Source: Symsagittifera roscoffensis
Lineage: Eukaryota; Xenacoelomorpha; Acoela; Convolutidae
Assembly (NCBI RefSeq): GCF_963678635.1
Contig: NC_087071.1
Location: 31,978,141-32,042,140, forward strand
Direction of reading: 5' to 3'
DNA: 64,000 nt
Shown: in pieces, positions 11,101 to 21,480 of the stretch
Position numbering within the stretch: the first letter of the stretch is position 1
Layout of the letters: the number at the start of each line of letters is the position of its first letter
Program-made: the position numbers and the translations under genes
Notes under the pieces: model-generated
The model's input: the letters and a program-made list of their open reading frames with translations, nothing else
Database searches by the model: none
What the model was told of the DNA's origin: nothing

Positions 11101-14100
11101 ATTTTTTTCTAATGAAAAAGGGATTTCTCCTAATTTTTTTACCTTGGAACTCACTTTTTCGTGTTAACAGGTGGTGAACTTCGGTGACCCTGACACCCTT
11201 TCTGTGGAGACTAGACTTCTGATGCCGAGAGACAGATTTGTTCAGCCATACGCATGCTGTCTGTTCGGAATAGACAAGATACTAGTGGGAGGGAGCAACC
11301 CGAACTGTCTTCGAATCATAGACAGAAACATCAACCCTAATAGCCAACAGGTTTGTTTTGATCGATCGAATTATTCAGCAGATGTGGATATTTTTTCTTT
11401 TTATTCCGCTCACATCTGTCTAAATCAAGCGACTCCGGATAATTTCCTTATTAAGTTTTTACCGTTATTTAAGGAATTTCGTCACTATTCTCGAAAAATA
11501 CTAGCTACATTTGATATTGAGGGTTCAATCTTAAAATTCACGGAGCGGAAATCTTCAATCTAAAAATCAGGGCGTGGAAAGCAGAGACTATTCGCATGCT
11601 TTAGAAGAGAAAAGTTTATGGATTTAGGAAAAGTCAAATTTGAATTTTCGAGTGATTTTCGGAAGCTTTTTTCCAAAACTACCTAGCCCCAGGGGCGGAT
11701 CTAGGATTTTCTCGAGGGGGGGGCGGATTTTCGAAAAATTTTCCAAAATTTTGACGACCTTTTTTTTTTTTAGGTCGAGCAAATTGATTTTTTGAGCTCT
11801 CCCAAAGCACTGTTTTGCGCCTATTTTGGCAAAATTTTCTGCGCCGCAGGCAAATTTTTGAAAAAACAGTCAAAAAAAACCGTTTTTGGGCACTTTTTGA
11901 AAAATTTTGACAAAAAAATTGCGTTTTTTTTGGCGCGCGCTCCCCCTCAAAGTTAGTATATATTGGCGCCGAAGGCGCCTTTAGAAAAATTTTAGGGTCG
12001 GTCCGCCAAAAATGGATTTCTGAAAAAGTATCAAAGGGGGGACCCTTTGGGTCGGCAGGGGGTCGAATCCCTGAGGGGGGGGCGTCCGCCCCCCCCCCCC
12101 TAAATCCGCCCCTGCCTAGCCCAATCTGAGATTTTGAAAGAGCGAGTAGTAGTTTTCTCCTATCAAAAAGCGGCTGATTCCCTACTTAAGCAGAAAAACA
12201 CCAGGGTTTAAGCGTAAAGTCCATTTTTTTGAAATTTTGAAAATTACACATTTCCGCAACAGTGCAATATGATTAAAAATGTTAGAACAGGTAGATCCAT
12301 CCGTAGCTGGGCTCTTGTTTAATTCCAAGCACCCATGGTGCATATGCGAGGACGTCAGACTCCTAATCAACAGGCCGGATATTCAAATCCGGAACATTTA
12401 AATCGTTTTATTTTTTTGTCGAATTTTTGCTGCAGAACATTGACAAGTCGATAGAAACTCTAGCTGCTTTATTGGTGGGTAGTATTAGTAGAATTACAAG
12501 CGGCTGTGGAGCAGATGTGAGAACGTGATACTCTTAATCTCAACAATTTTTTTCAAGGTGTATTTTAATCTTTTCCTTATTTCAATTTGTTTTGCCTGTT
12601 TAGAGCTCTTTTATACATTTCACTCGTTTGCGAAGCACAGCTTCGCCTCTGTGTCAGATAAACGAATATGGGCGGACTAAGTTGATAAACTCATAAATAT
12701 TTTAAAGCTAGAATAGCCGGTTGATGTGCTAATACAGTGCCGAGAAAAGATGAATTCAGAAGATGAATTCAGTGCCGAGAAAAGCTGACCAAAAGTCGGA
12801 GCTTAATGATTTTTATAAATGGAAACCATGATTGCGAGGACTTTCAATGTGACACAAATCATCGAAGTTATCTAACGTTTATTTGTAGCTAGTAAATACC
12901 TTGAATATTTTGCGTGAATATAAAACCATCGCTGGTTAGTTCCTACCAACTCTGTGAGTGGTTGGAACAATACGCAATAAAGGTACAATTTGCTCACAGG
13001 GATCAAACCCGCGAGCTATTAGGTCTCTCGATGAGTCCCACCAGTAAGGAAGAACTTCACAGTTTGTCTCTCGAAGTGAAAATGATATCCATTTGTTGGC
13101 AATTTTAAATTCAATTTTTGCTGGCCAGATAGTGTTTTCCGTTAACAAGAGAGATTATATCATTGGCTCAGTATCCTTCGACCTGCGAAAAATTTGTCCC
13201 AACTTTCTCTGCCATTTTGTTATACTTCAAAGGTTGACTAATCTCAAAAAGCGAGTCGAATAAAGAATTAATTAAGTCTTTGCACTTCGTTAGCTTAAAC
13301 AAGATTATTATCCTGAAAAGATATTGTTTGCATCCATTTTGCAGGGTGGTGAGGCTGCCTTGGTGGATTTGGATAGCAGACAGTCCCTGCGGCCCAGTTT
13401 CAGCCAGGAGAGAGCCAACAACCCCCACTCTCTGGCAGACACAGAGGGGCACAAGAGATTCAGTATCAGTCTGACTCCAACTGTCACACAACAAGTAAGC
13501 TTTAAGAGAAGACGAAGAAGAATTTATTTTTCTTATAGTAATCATTAATAACATATTCAGAAGTATGCGTCAACTACAAGTACGTGTTAAGAGAATTCCA
13601 ATAAAAATTAATAATAAATATTCAAGAATTATGTGTTATAACTTCACAAACAACACAAATCGAGAGAGGATAGACGGCGCCTTTCCAACCACATCCCCCT
13701 CCACATTTGCGTTTCATTGTCAAATTAGCGCAGGGTCATTATCAAAAATGCTTGCGATCTAGATACTTTTTTTGGTTATCTAGATCAACGTCGAAGTTGA
13801 AAAAAAAAGATTAATTGAGCTCGTTGCCGTATTAACCTATACCTTCCCCAAGCTCAAAAATAAACGTATATCCGCATCAAAAAAGTAAGTGCGAATGAAA
13901 GAACTGAATTTTCACCTATTTAGCTATTTTGGATTTTTATCTGTTTTGGTTTTCAGGGAATTGTTTCATGGATATTGTCTATACTGCATCCAGTAGTTTT
14001 CAAGCACAACCGTTCATTTGATTTTAAGATTGATACAATATTTCATTTGATTTTAAGACTGATCTGGGTTTTTTTTACAGGGTATGGCTTCTGTGTTTGG

Positions 14101-14230
14101 AAGTGTGGAAGACTTGGGTCAAGCGGTCACCTGCATTGCTCTAGGCCCAGAAGACAAGTTGAAGAAGCAGATCATAGCTGCTTGCAGTGGATCAACTATC
14201 ATGTTCCTCAACAGCACAGTCAAGCGATGA
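5199..14230 (+). CDS. WD40-repeat protein gene, 3' part, eight visible exons
   Basis: Exons at 5199-5376, 6214-6329, 7306-7432, 7983-8123, 10622-10727, 11171-11350, 13345-13494 and 14081-14230 all have AG acceptors and GT donors. They join in phase without a stop to 381 codons, ending in TGA at 14,228-14,230. WD40 signatures are TNGFVKLWHV (exon 1), GGSDGLALVW (exons 2-3), GHTMNIFALQF with SAGWDSVLFKWN (exon 4) and CGDHSSGYIDV (exons 5-6), indicating a beta-propeller scaffold. The first visible exon begins inside a blade at codon position 2, so the start codon and earlier blades lie upstream, probably outside the window. I cannot assign an orthologue, partner or pathway. No signal peptide or membrane segment is seen. 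The exons are clearly richer in G and C than the T-rich introns, which carry most of the repeats listed here. Confidence 0.88.
5627..5653 (+). CDS. Candidate 27-nt microexon of the WD40 gene
   Basis: A strong acceptor (TTTTTTGTTTCAG) and donor (CAG|GTGAGT) enclose exactly 27 nt inside the intron between exons 5199-5376 and 6214-6329. Inserted between them it keeps the frame, adds nine residues (it contains QVHCVSYS) and has no stop. Its small size and length divisible by three fit an optional cassette exon. RNA evidence is needed to prove use. Confidence 0.45.
5654..6213. other. Intron of the WD40 gene
   Basis: No repeat or second gene recognised. It ends in the acceptor TTTGATTTTAG. Confidence 0.5.
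6345..6660 (+). mobile_element. Dispersed repeat copy R4 with a 5' fragment
   Basis: A 5' fragment of the family (ACTAGTGAGCG..TATGAACCT) is at about 6,345-6,395. A longer piece at 6,436-6,660 matches R3 from TTTACTCTAGCG through CTCTGC-TTTATT. The tRNA-like module and hairpin tail are missing. It lies in the intron after exon 6214-6329. Confidence 0.5.
8150..8242 (-). repeat. SINE body fragment shared with 59,397-59,610
   Basis: The plus-strand text around CATACGAGCTG, then GAACC..TGTTGTGCC and a T-run, aligns with 59,397-59,495. The other copy has its tRNA-like head on the minus strand, so this is a headless minus-strand copy. It starts only about 25 bp after the end of exon 7983-8123. Confidence 0.5.
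8526..9195 (+). mobile_element. Dispersed ~650-bp tRNA-related repeat, copy R2
   Basis: Full-length partner of R1 (2,678-3,340). Box A TGGCTGAGTCG is at 9,011 and box B about 9,065. The tail hairpin is GGGAAGC-AAA-GCTTCGC at 9,163-9,179. It sits in the 2.5-kb intron between exons 7983-8123 and 10622-10727, in the same orientation as the gene. Confidence 0.6.
10060..10136. repeat. Degenerate TTTTTGGTC minisatellite
   Basis: The word (T)TTTTGGTC(A/T)TC or TTCGGTCTC recurs about five times at irregular 16-20-bp spacing. Confidence 0.45.
10433..10462 (+). repeat. Repeat tail fragment with decayed hairpin
   Basis: AGAAG-TGCAT-CTTCGCCGCTGTGTG resembles the hairpin plus CTCTGTGT tail of the dispersed family. 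The stem is shortened. Confidence 0.35.
11690..12114. mobile_element. hAT-type MITE with perfect 8-bp target duplication
   Basis: The ends are CAGGGGCGGATCTAGG and CCTAAATCCGCCCCTG, which are inverted repeats with one mismatch. The flanks carry an exact 8-bp duplication CCTAGCCC at 11,682-11,689 and 12,115-12,122. An 8-bp duplication and CAG-type ends are hallmarks of the hAT superfamily. At 425 bp it has no transposase, so it is non-autonomous. The interior has G/C homopolymers next to the ends and a palindromic GGCGCC core near 11,965. It lies in the intron between exons 11171-11350 and 13345-13494. A related inverted copy is at 45,602-45,997. Confidence 0.85.
12330..12412 (+). repeat. tRNA-like fragment with intact T-arm
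   Basis: CCGGATATTCAAATCCGG forms a 5-bp T-stem with a box-B loop. Upstream, GACGTCAGACTCCTAATC resembles an anticodon arm. The box A region is poor and no acceptor stem forms, so a tRNA-derived repeat is likelier than a tRNA gene. Confidence 0.45.
12486..12656 (+). mobile_element. Dispersed tRNA-related repeat, 3' half copy
   Basis: A decayed tRNA-like module (GGCTGTGGAGCAGATGTGAG) is followed by the tail with a perfect hairpin GCGAAGC-ACA-GCTTCGC at 12,630-12,646 and CTCTGTGTCAG. Confidence 0.5.
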
Positions 14231-16040
14231 CAGAAAAGGACAGCATATAGTTTGGTTGATTTTAAAATCGGTTTTACTTCGTGTTTGCGAGAAGCAAATA
14301 GGAAATCTACACATTTCAAGACTAGTATTCTTGCAGTTATTGTAAATATCTAGTAAATAATTGTAAATTAAATCCCGATTGTTTGTGTACAATTTTAATG
14401 TGAATTTTAATCTGTATATTTATAAATTTAGTATTGGTCATTAATAGTTTTTAAGATATAAAGTTAAAGATTTTTTGTCAGGGAAAGCTTGTTTACTCGA
14501 TTTTCATTTTAGCAGTTTAGCTTTGAATTATTTTAAAGTTCAGTTCATTTGCTATCCATCAGCAATAGTGTGAAAGTCACATAAAAAATGACTTCTGGTT
14601 TCAAAAACAAGAAATTTTTTTCTGAATTCCCACCAATTCTTCGAAGCTTTATTGTTCCGACTTTCGAAGAAAGTGTGGAATATTTATGATTGGGAGTGTT
14701 TTTACTTCAGTTAGTTCTCGAGTTGGTTTGTTGGTATGAACGAAATTTCTTTGAAAATTAGACAGTGTTGTTTCGAGCGATCTCTAGAGAGTCGAAAAAT
14801 GCTACTGCATAAGATGGGTTTTTAACTCCCAGATTTTTCACTTTTTGTTTCAAGTTGCAAAGGAAATGATATGGACTCCTATAAAAAAACTCTGGCATGA
14901 CTGGATTCTCATAACAATCGATTGATGTAGCATCAGGTCCTAACTTCATGCAACAATTATTTCTCGTAAAGGCTATTGAACTTCAGTGCGAATTTACTTA
15001 AATCAAAATGTTAAAAACCAACTGATGTCGCGGTATGATTTTTCTAAGCTCAAATTATCAAACTTTAAATAGCAATGTCAATTTTTTTATAATTAAAAGT
15101 TTTAATTAGAAAACTCAAAACGATAAAATCACAGCGCTTCGAGCTTCAAAAAAACATAGCCAACAAAAATGCATTAAAAAAATAGGGCTGTAATGTTGTG
15201 GTTCCGATGAAAGTTGACAAAAATTCAATCCCATCTTCGTGATTTTTTTATTTTGCTGTTCGATAGAGGAGTTTGTTCCATTTAACAAAGAGAACAAACT
15301 GAAGATTAAAATAAATCAAACGTCATACCGAGGAATTTCAAATTTGACCATGAACTACGTTCAGTGACTCTTTAAAAGCCTGGACTTCTATCTGAAGATA
15401 AAATGGGGCCATTATAAAATTTTTCAGACATCGTATACCGATATTTTGTGTGCAATTGAAGAACAATTATCTTCGAAATCCAGCTCGGTTGAAATTAAAC
15501 ATGAAACCACGTTTTACATTTCTTTGAGCTGTCTTTGATGTAGTCAAAAACTACCGAAAATGCATATTGACGCCATAGATCTTCCCAGTCAATTCATAAT
15601 ATGATTCGGAACAATAATATCACGCTTTTCTAAATTTTATAAACATGTCAGTAAGACTACTACTACTTACATTTGAAACTAAGGTGAAGCCATTTTAAAT
15701 TTTATCAAACAAAACACCTTAATTTTTTTTGAGTTTTATCTAAAAGCAATTTTCATTTCAGAAAACTTAAAAACATTTGGTCAGAAAATCGGAAAAACTA
15801 ATATATTTTTCCGCTTTGAACTGAAGCTAAGGTTAAGAATTTACAAACGAAAGCGTTTTTTATCTCAAATGCGTCTGAGGGCAACGTGCCTTGCTTTAAT
15901 GCTTCAATTCACCAACTTATTCAATTAATTCTTTGTTTTGATTCAAAATCGTCGTCATTTTATTTCACAAAGTAAAAGCAATAAAAATCACCACAGAGAA
16001 TGATTTTTTCTAATATTGTTTTTTTTTTGGACAATTTCAG
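14231..16040. other. 3' flank of the WD40 gene, no second gene seen
   Basis: AT-rich sequence holding the 3' untranslated region of the WD40 gene. I find no canonical AATAAA close to the stop, so the 3' end is not fixed. The base composition changes here from T-rich to A-rich on the plus strand. Confidence 0.4.
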
Positions 16041-16166
16041 GTTCTAGAGCTCTCTATTCCCGTCCAAAAGGCTTCGAACAGAATGAAAAAATTCCAGATT
16101 ATGTTTGCATAAAAGCGAGACTGACTTCGATATATTTTTTGATGCCTTGGGTTACTGCAAAAACAG
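16041..16166 (+). CDS. Isolated exon candidate
   Basis: An acceptor (ACAATTTCAG) and a consensus donor (AACAG|GTAAGT) enclose 126 nt that stay open in one frame (contains SRALYSRPKGFEQNEKIPDY). Both ends have the same phase. No matching neighbouring exon was found and the product is unknown. It could be a chance open frame between good splice-like words. Confidence 0.22.
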
Positions 16167-17821
16167 GTAAGTACACTTATAACGTTTTGAGATCAAATGA
16201 CAAGCTAACACTATTTTGAAATTTAGAAAACAGTTTTTTTTTGTATTAAGCGGAGGCGGAATTAGGGAGGGGCATAACATGTCCTTTTGTTACTAGTTTT
16301 CATTTTAAAAAAATTGCCTGCCATAAAAACATTTTAGGACAGTGTTTTTGGTGATCACCGGAAATCAAATTAGCGATCTTAAAAAATCCTAGATCTTGAG
16401 ACCTGAAAATCACAACACATTTCACTCTAAGGGTATTATTTTTCCACCAAATGTTCTTATAAAAATAACTGATCTTTATTATACCTACTGAAAAAAAATA
16501 AATATTGATATCTCAACTCAATTGAACACAGCGATCAAATCAGAAAAAAATCCGACTGTGACTGCATATAAATTTTTCTACCAAGTTTGAATTTACAAAT
16601 TCTAGGTATCTAAGCTAAAATTTACCGATTGCCTGCCACAAATTGACCAAATTTGAACAAATTTACACGCATGCAATGTACTTATTGAACTGTTTTTCTG
16701 ATCGTTCTTCAAAAGCAGAGAGAACCTGTTACCTCGCATTGAATTGGTTCAATTGTCAATTAGCAAAAAAAAATTGTGTGAACAAACTAAAGGACTTCGT
16801 TAAAAAAAAGTATTGTTGAGATACAATTACAATGTCGCTGAAATGAGAACAGTTGATGAAATGCGTGCTTTGAGTGAAATGATTCCGCTCAAACTCAATC
16901 ATTATATATGGGTAAACTTTGTTGACATTGAGCTCACAGCTTTAGTCAAAAGTGCAAACAGACCACTTTTTCTTCTCTACTTCTACCTCGGAAACCGGTC
17001 TACTTTAGAAAGCTTCAATGAAGATTACTGGAATCTTCATCACAAAAAAGGAGGCGTTCGTGGCGCATGCAAAAACACTGCGCAATAGTGGGCCAGTGTG
17101 GCGATCAGTCTGGCTGTCCCTTGGTTGCTATTCACCAATGACCATGCACTGGACAAGCAAACAAGTGGAGCCTCATTTGTTTGATTGACGAGTCAACAGT
17201 TGCTGAGCACTTAAAACGATTAGATGAATCCGACTAACTGTTTTCACACTATATAATTTCATTCGTTTAGGCAGAAACACGTCGGTCTCTGTGTTATTAG
17301 CCACATTTTAGATAACTTTTGCTTCTGCGCCAGGCGTGGGTTATTACACGTAGTAAAGTAAAAGCTCACCTAATTTTAAAATACAAAATCAACATTGTTA
17401 TCACGCAGAAACGTTCTTAGCATCGTGACGGAATATTATTCAGAAGCCAATTGAATTTCTCCAGATATTTGGTAATACTGATCAATGCGAAGGCTGAAAA
17501 CCTGGATAATGACCTCAGAAAACACTGTGGTCGGAGAATATAGTTTTACTAGCAGAGCGACCTGCTAGTTTCAATTAAGCATGATGGGAATAAACAAAAC
17601 AAGACTGCTCGTACCAAGGCGAAGCCCTGAATGTTCTGACTGCCTTTCAAGGTTTATGGAGCAGTAATGGCATAAAAAAATTAAATGAAACAAAATAAAA
17701 TGAAATTTTTTTCTTTCTAAAATTCGAAATTTTTTATGAAAATCATCCCCCACAAGCCATAAAAACTACAAAAAGATAAATTTAGCTCCTTGTAACAAAT
17801 CAATTATGGCAAATAAGCTTC
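16167..17821. other. Gene-free region
   Basis: A 91-aa open frame at 16,813-17,088 and the somewhat GC-richer stretch to about 17,200 have no recognisable domain or splice partner. No repeat was recognised. Confidence 0.35.
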
Positions 17822-17923
17822 TTTTAACCAATTTGGGACGATTTCTAAGATGGATTAACTCTCCGCTTACGCGTTAATAACGCGAAATATATCGCGCGTT
17901 AATTGTCCTAAATTGGCCAAAAT
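17822..17923. repeat. Inverted repeat with CGCGTTA core
   Basis: Outer arms CCAATTTGGGAC (17,828-17,839) and GTCCTAAATTGG (17,905-17,916) pair at 11 of 12, and the match extends imperfectly outward. Inside is the near-palindrome CGCGTTA-A-TAACGCG (17,870-17,884) and a third GCGTTAA at about 17,896. Confidence 0.6.
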
Positions 17924-18500
17924 GGCAATCTTTAAACCACCGTAACTTTACAAAAAATAATCACAGGTGAAATCTCTTTTCAAATTTGAGCTCAGGACAA
18001 CAATACTTTTTGAATGATGAAAAAATTTGGTCAAAAATGGCTAGTTAAAAAGTCGAAATTTGTCTGAAGAAAAAAAAAACCCACCCCGAGCACAAATTTT
18101 CCGTTACTTTCGTATCGAAACTCGGAACAATAAAGTCAGATCAAAATGATTTGAAACCACTAGTTGACCCTTTGCTCGTCCTGGCCACAAATTACGGAGA
18201 CAAATTATAATCGAGTGTGTTTTTCCACGAAGAGTTATAAGCAATTAAAACAAGTGAAGCCCAGGTTTTCACGTTTCTAAGAGCAAGGAAAAAAGTTGGA
18301 ATAGCCAACAAACGACCAAAACATAGTCAACAAACAAAAAACCAGTCTTTAACTTGACTTAGGTTTTTTCTCAGTATTCGATGAGCTCAATCAATTCAAA
18401 AACAAGTTGTAGTTTAACTTGAACTCATGGCACTGTGAATTTTTTTAAAAAAACATCAATATGGACATGTTAAAAAACTTTCAAAATTTCAGCCGGAATC

Positions 18501-18537
18501 ATCCAGAGTACTTTAAGTTTGCTAAAGTACTCTGGAT
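18501..18537. repeat. Perfect 15-bp hairpin
   Basis: ATCCAGAGTACTTTA, a 7-nt loop (AGTTTGC) and TAAAGTACTCTGGAT. The arms are fully complementary, in otherwise plain AT-rich DNA. Confidence 0.8.
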
Positions 18538-20040
18538 ACCTTGAAAAAAGCACTCGATTGCTCCGTTTTAGACTAGAAAAAAAAAGTTTTCAGAATAACA
18601 TCGATAGTTACTACTTTTTTGGTTGTTGACTTTACATGATGTTCATGATGTTATCGTGATGTTTAAAATATCGTATTTCAACCAACAGCAAACGAAGGGT
18701 TGCAAAATGGCATACGCAAGATTTACTAATTACTTTCTTAGTACATAGCATAGTATGCTGCTTTTTAAATTTGTACTCAGTATTCAATAACTGCAATTAG
18801 TAAAAAAATTTTCCCTTTTGACTGAAAAATTTGATAGATTTGTAGACATTGAGTTTTATATTACAATTTTAAAGGAAAAATAGAAGAAATGCGAAGACAA
18901 CCGTTTGCTATGCAAGCAGTATACAGTTTTGAGTTAAAAAAATTATAAGCAAGTGAAAAAAGTAAGCAAGTGAAAAAGGAGAAAGTAAAAGAGATATTTT
19001 CACTTTTGGTAGGAGAATAAATAGTGTCATACGGGGGAATTTAATACTGTTTAACCAGCAGGTATGAATTAAAAATAGCCAAGATGCGGTAAATTGTAGT
19101 ATAAAAAATTACGAAAATAGTTAGAATAGTTGTTGTTTTATATAGATTTTAAAAAAACTGAGTTTTTAGTATCATACGTCACAACGACCATGGTTTTACT
19201 TTGTTACTAAACAATCTCTACGCACTAAAAATTCCCCAGACCGCCCAAACTTAGCAGAATTGCTTCATCAGGTGGAGTAGAACAAAACTGAGTTACCAAC
19301 AAATTAAACTGTAAAGATTAAACAAAACTTTTTATTTTACACTGAAGTTTTCAGCAGTTTAAAAACTTCATTAATTCGACTAAGCTCAAACGCCAAAGTG
19401 TTTTTTTCTCAATGTACATGGAATATAAGGCTTCAATGTACATGGAATATAAGGGTTCTTACATGGAATAAAAACATGAAAAAGTCAAAGTTGCTATTCA
19501 AAGTAAAAATGCTATTCAACTCCAGGTCATATAACCCACAAGCACGCAATACACCAGTAGAGAAGAGCGATCTTGCCCAGAATTTGTTGAGATTTTTTGA
19601 ACATTCAACTTCAAATTATAGTTTGTAAGAAAGTTTTTTTGACTGGACAAAACTCTAGTCCCAAATTGCAGGAGCTCCTCCAGGTATAAAAAACTTCAGC
19701 CAGTAGATTGGAACTTTTTCATTTATTTGCACTGCAATCAAAAACACTTTGTTTCTGGACACAAAATCTTTTTTTATATGTAACTTTTTATAAAATAGTA
19801 AAAGCAAGTTCTAGAAAGTAACCCAAGATCGTAAGTTGTCATATTGAAGGCGTTTAAATTTTGATTAGCATTTCCATAATCAAGGGTATTGCAATCGTGT
19901 ACTAGATCTCCCATCTCCCTGTCCTCTCTGTTGGCAATACTGAAACTGACATTTTTTCAGCAGGTTATTTTTTCTAAAAAAATTCGGTATGCTCTAAATT
20001 TGCCTTTCATGTTTTGCCAATTCGATTTTTGAAAACGTGT
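18538..20040. other. Gene-free AT-rich region
   Basis: Only short local duplications are seen, for example TGTACATGGAATATAAG twice at about 19,413-19,455. No exon or RNA gene recognised. Confidence 0.35.
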
Positions 20041-20053
20041 GTGTTTGCGTGTG

Positions 20054-20055
<2 letters not shown>

Positions 20056-20091
<36 letters not shown>

Positions 20092-20106
20092 GTGTGTGTG
20101 TGTGTG
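20056..20106. repeat. (TG)n microsatellite
   Basis: About 24 TG units with one CG interruption. Confidence 0.9.
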
Positions 20107-20329
20107 GTTGTTTTGAGGAGGATGGGGACTTGCAATTTCTTTATTAGTTTTTAAGACTTATTGAAAATTTTTGGTCTCAAAGATTTTCTGCTCAGGCTTT
20201 TTTGGCTTTGCTATTGCTTTGTAAATTCCATTTTGCGGCTAATTTCAAATTTTTGGTCCAGGCGTATTGATATTTCTTTTTTTTTTGATATTACTGATTT
20301 TTTCTGTTTTTTTAATTAGCCGCTTTCCT

Positions 20330-20377
20330 GTATTGTATCACAAATGATGCGAGGATCTGCTTCGTCTCTGTGTTCAA
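20330..20377 (+). repeat. Repeat 3' tail fragment with hairpin
   Basis: TGTATTGTATCACAAAT, then GCGAG-GATCT-GCTTCGTCTCTGTGTTCAAA, matching 5,118-5,157 in order and orientation. Confidence 0.45.
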
Positions 20378-20850
20378 ATGTCAGGACAGATGAAATTATT
20401 TAGCTGTGGGTTCAAAATGTTCAAATTGCTTGACGAATTCGAAAATTGAACACATAAAGGATATTCCATACGTTCGCTCCTCAAGTTGTATGCATGAACA
20501 GCGTGCCCCGCAAAATATAATTTGCTTAAAACTTGAAGAGGTGAGAAAAAAAGCAAGGCTTACTTGAGAAGTTTTATTTTTGGACCAGATCAAGATGTCA
20601 ACATAGCTGCCTCTATCCAGGAAATGTAAAAATGATTCAATTGTCGTTAGAATTTCAGTTGCCCTGTTAGAACTAAAAACGAACTTTGTAAGCCCATGTT
20701 ACCTTAGAACTGATAAAGCAAACCAGGTGAGCAAATCACAGCAATAAAACAATTCATTTTTGTTATCGACTTTCAACTCCACGTACTGAATGCACAAATG
20801 CGTTACCCGAAGTGTCTCCACCTTTTGAGCAGGTAATTTTCAGCATCTGT

Positions 20851-20907
20851 GATGTTCCAGGTGAACATCGCAGATACTAAATCTGTGAGTTCTAGATTTA
20901 GTATCTG
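20851..20907. repeat. Two adjacent perfect hairpins
   Basis: Hairpin 1 is GATGTTC-CAGGT-GAACATC (20,851-20,869). Hairpin 2 is CAGATACTAAATCT, a 9-nt loop and AGATTTAGTATCTG (20,871-20,907). A direct repeat CTGTGAGTTCTAGA overlaps hairpin 2. Confidence 0.75.
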
Positions 20908-21476
20908 TGAGTTCTAGAATTGGACTAATTTTTATCAGTTCATTTGATTGATGACTGTTCGTATTTTCGATGTATGATTAATTATATTGTTTGGTTGCGA
21001 TGTTGATGTCGTGCAAACTCAGACACCTCAAACACTACGAATAGGCCAGTCACAACCAGCTTAATTTAGTAGCTGTTTTAACCTGTTCAATCTGTTTGAT
21101 TTCAACCATGAACTTTTTTGTTGTTTTGATTTGTTGTATTCGGAGAGCTCTGTGCTACGTGCACAGCAAATGACTTCTCTTAGTCTCTATATCAGCTAAG
21201 CATTAACAATAAGTTTTGAATTGCATTTCTACAAAATATTTTTCACTCTAAAATTGTAACGAGAACTTTTCAGACATAAATATTCAACGGTTTTAAGTGA
21301 AGCACTTATGCGGAGTTTTCGCTGAAAAAATAGACCTCACCTTTTTTTTTTGATCAAAAAATAATTTAACAACATAACAAGAAAGGTTCTGCTCACTGAG
21401 ATGTTTTATATCTGAGCTAATCCGAGTGAGTCATCTAAATAAGCAAAGCTTTTAAAAGTTGCTTTGATCGCTGTCT

Positions 21477-21480
21477 GTTG
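21477..21480. repeat. Target-site duplication (left)
   Basis: GTTG directly before the left LTR. The same four bases follow the right LTR at 45,051-45,054. Confidence 0.75.

Noticed and set aside
16813-17200. Coding exon
   Set aside because: Open for 91 codons but no domain, and no acceptor/donor pair in phase.
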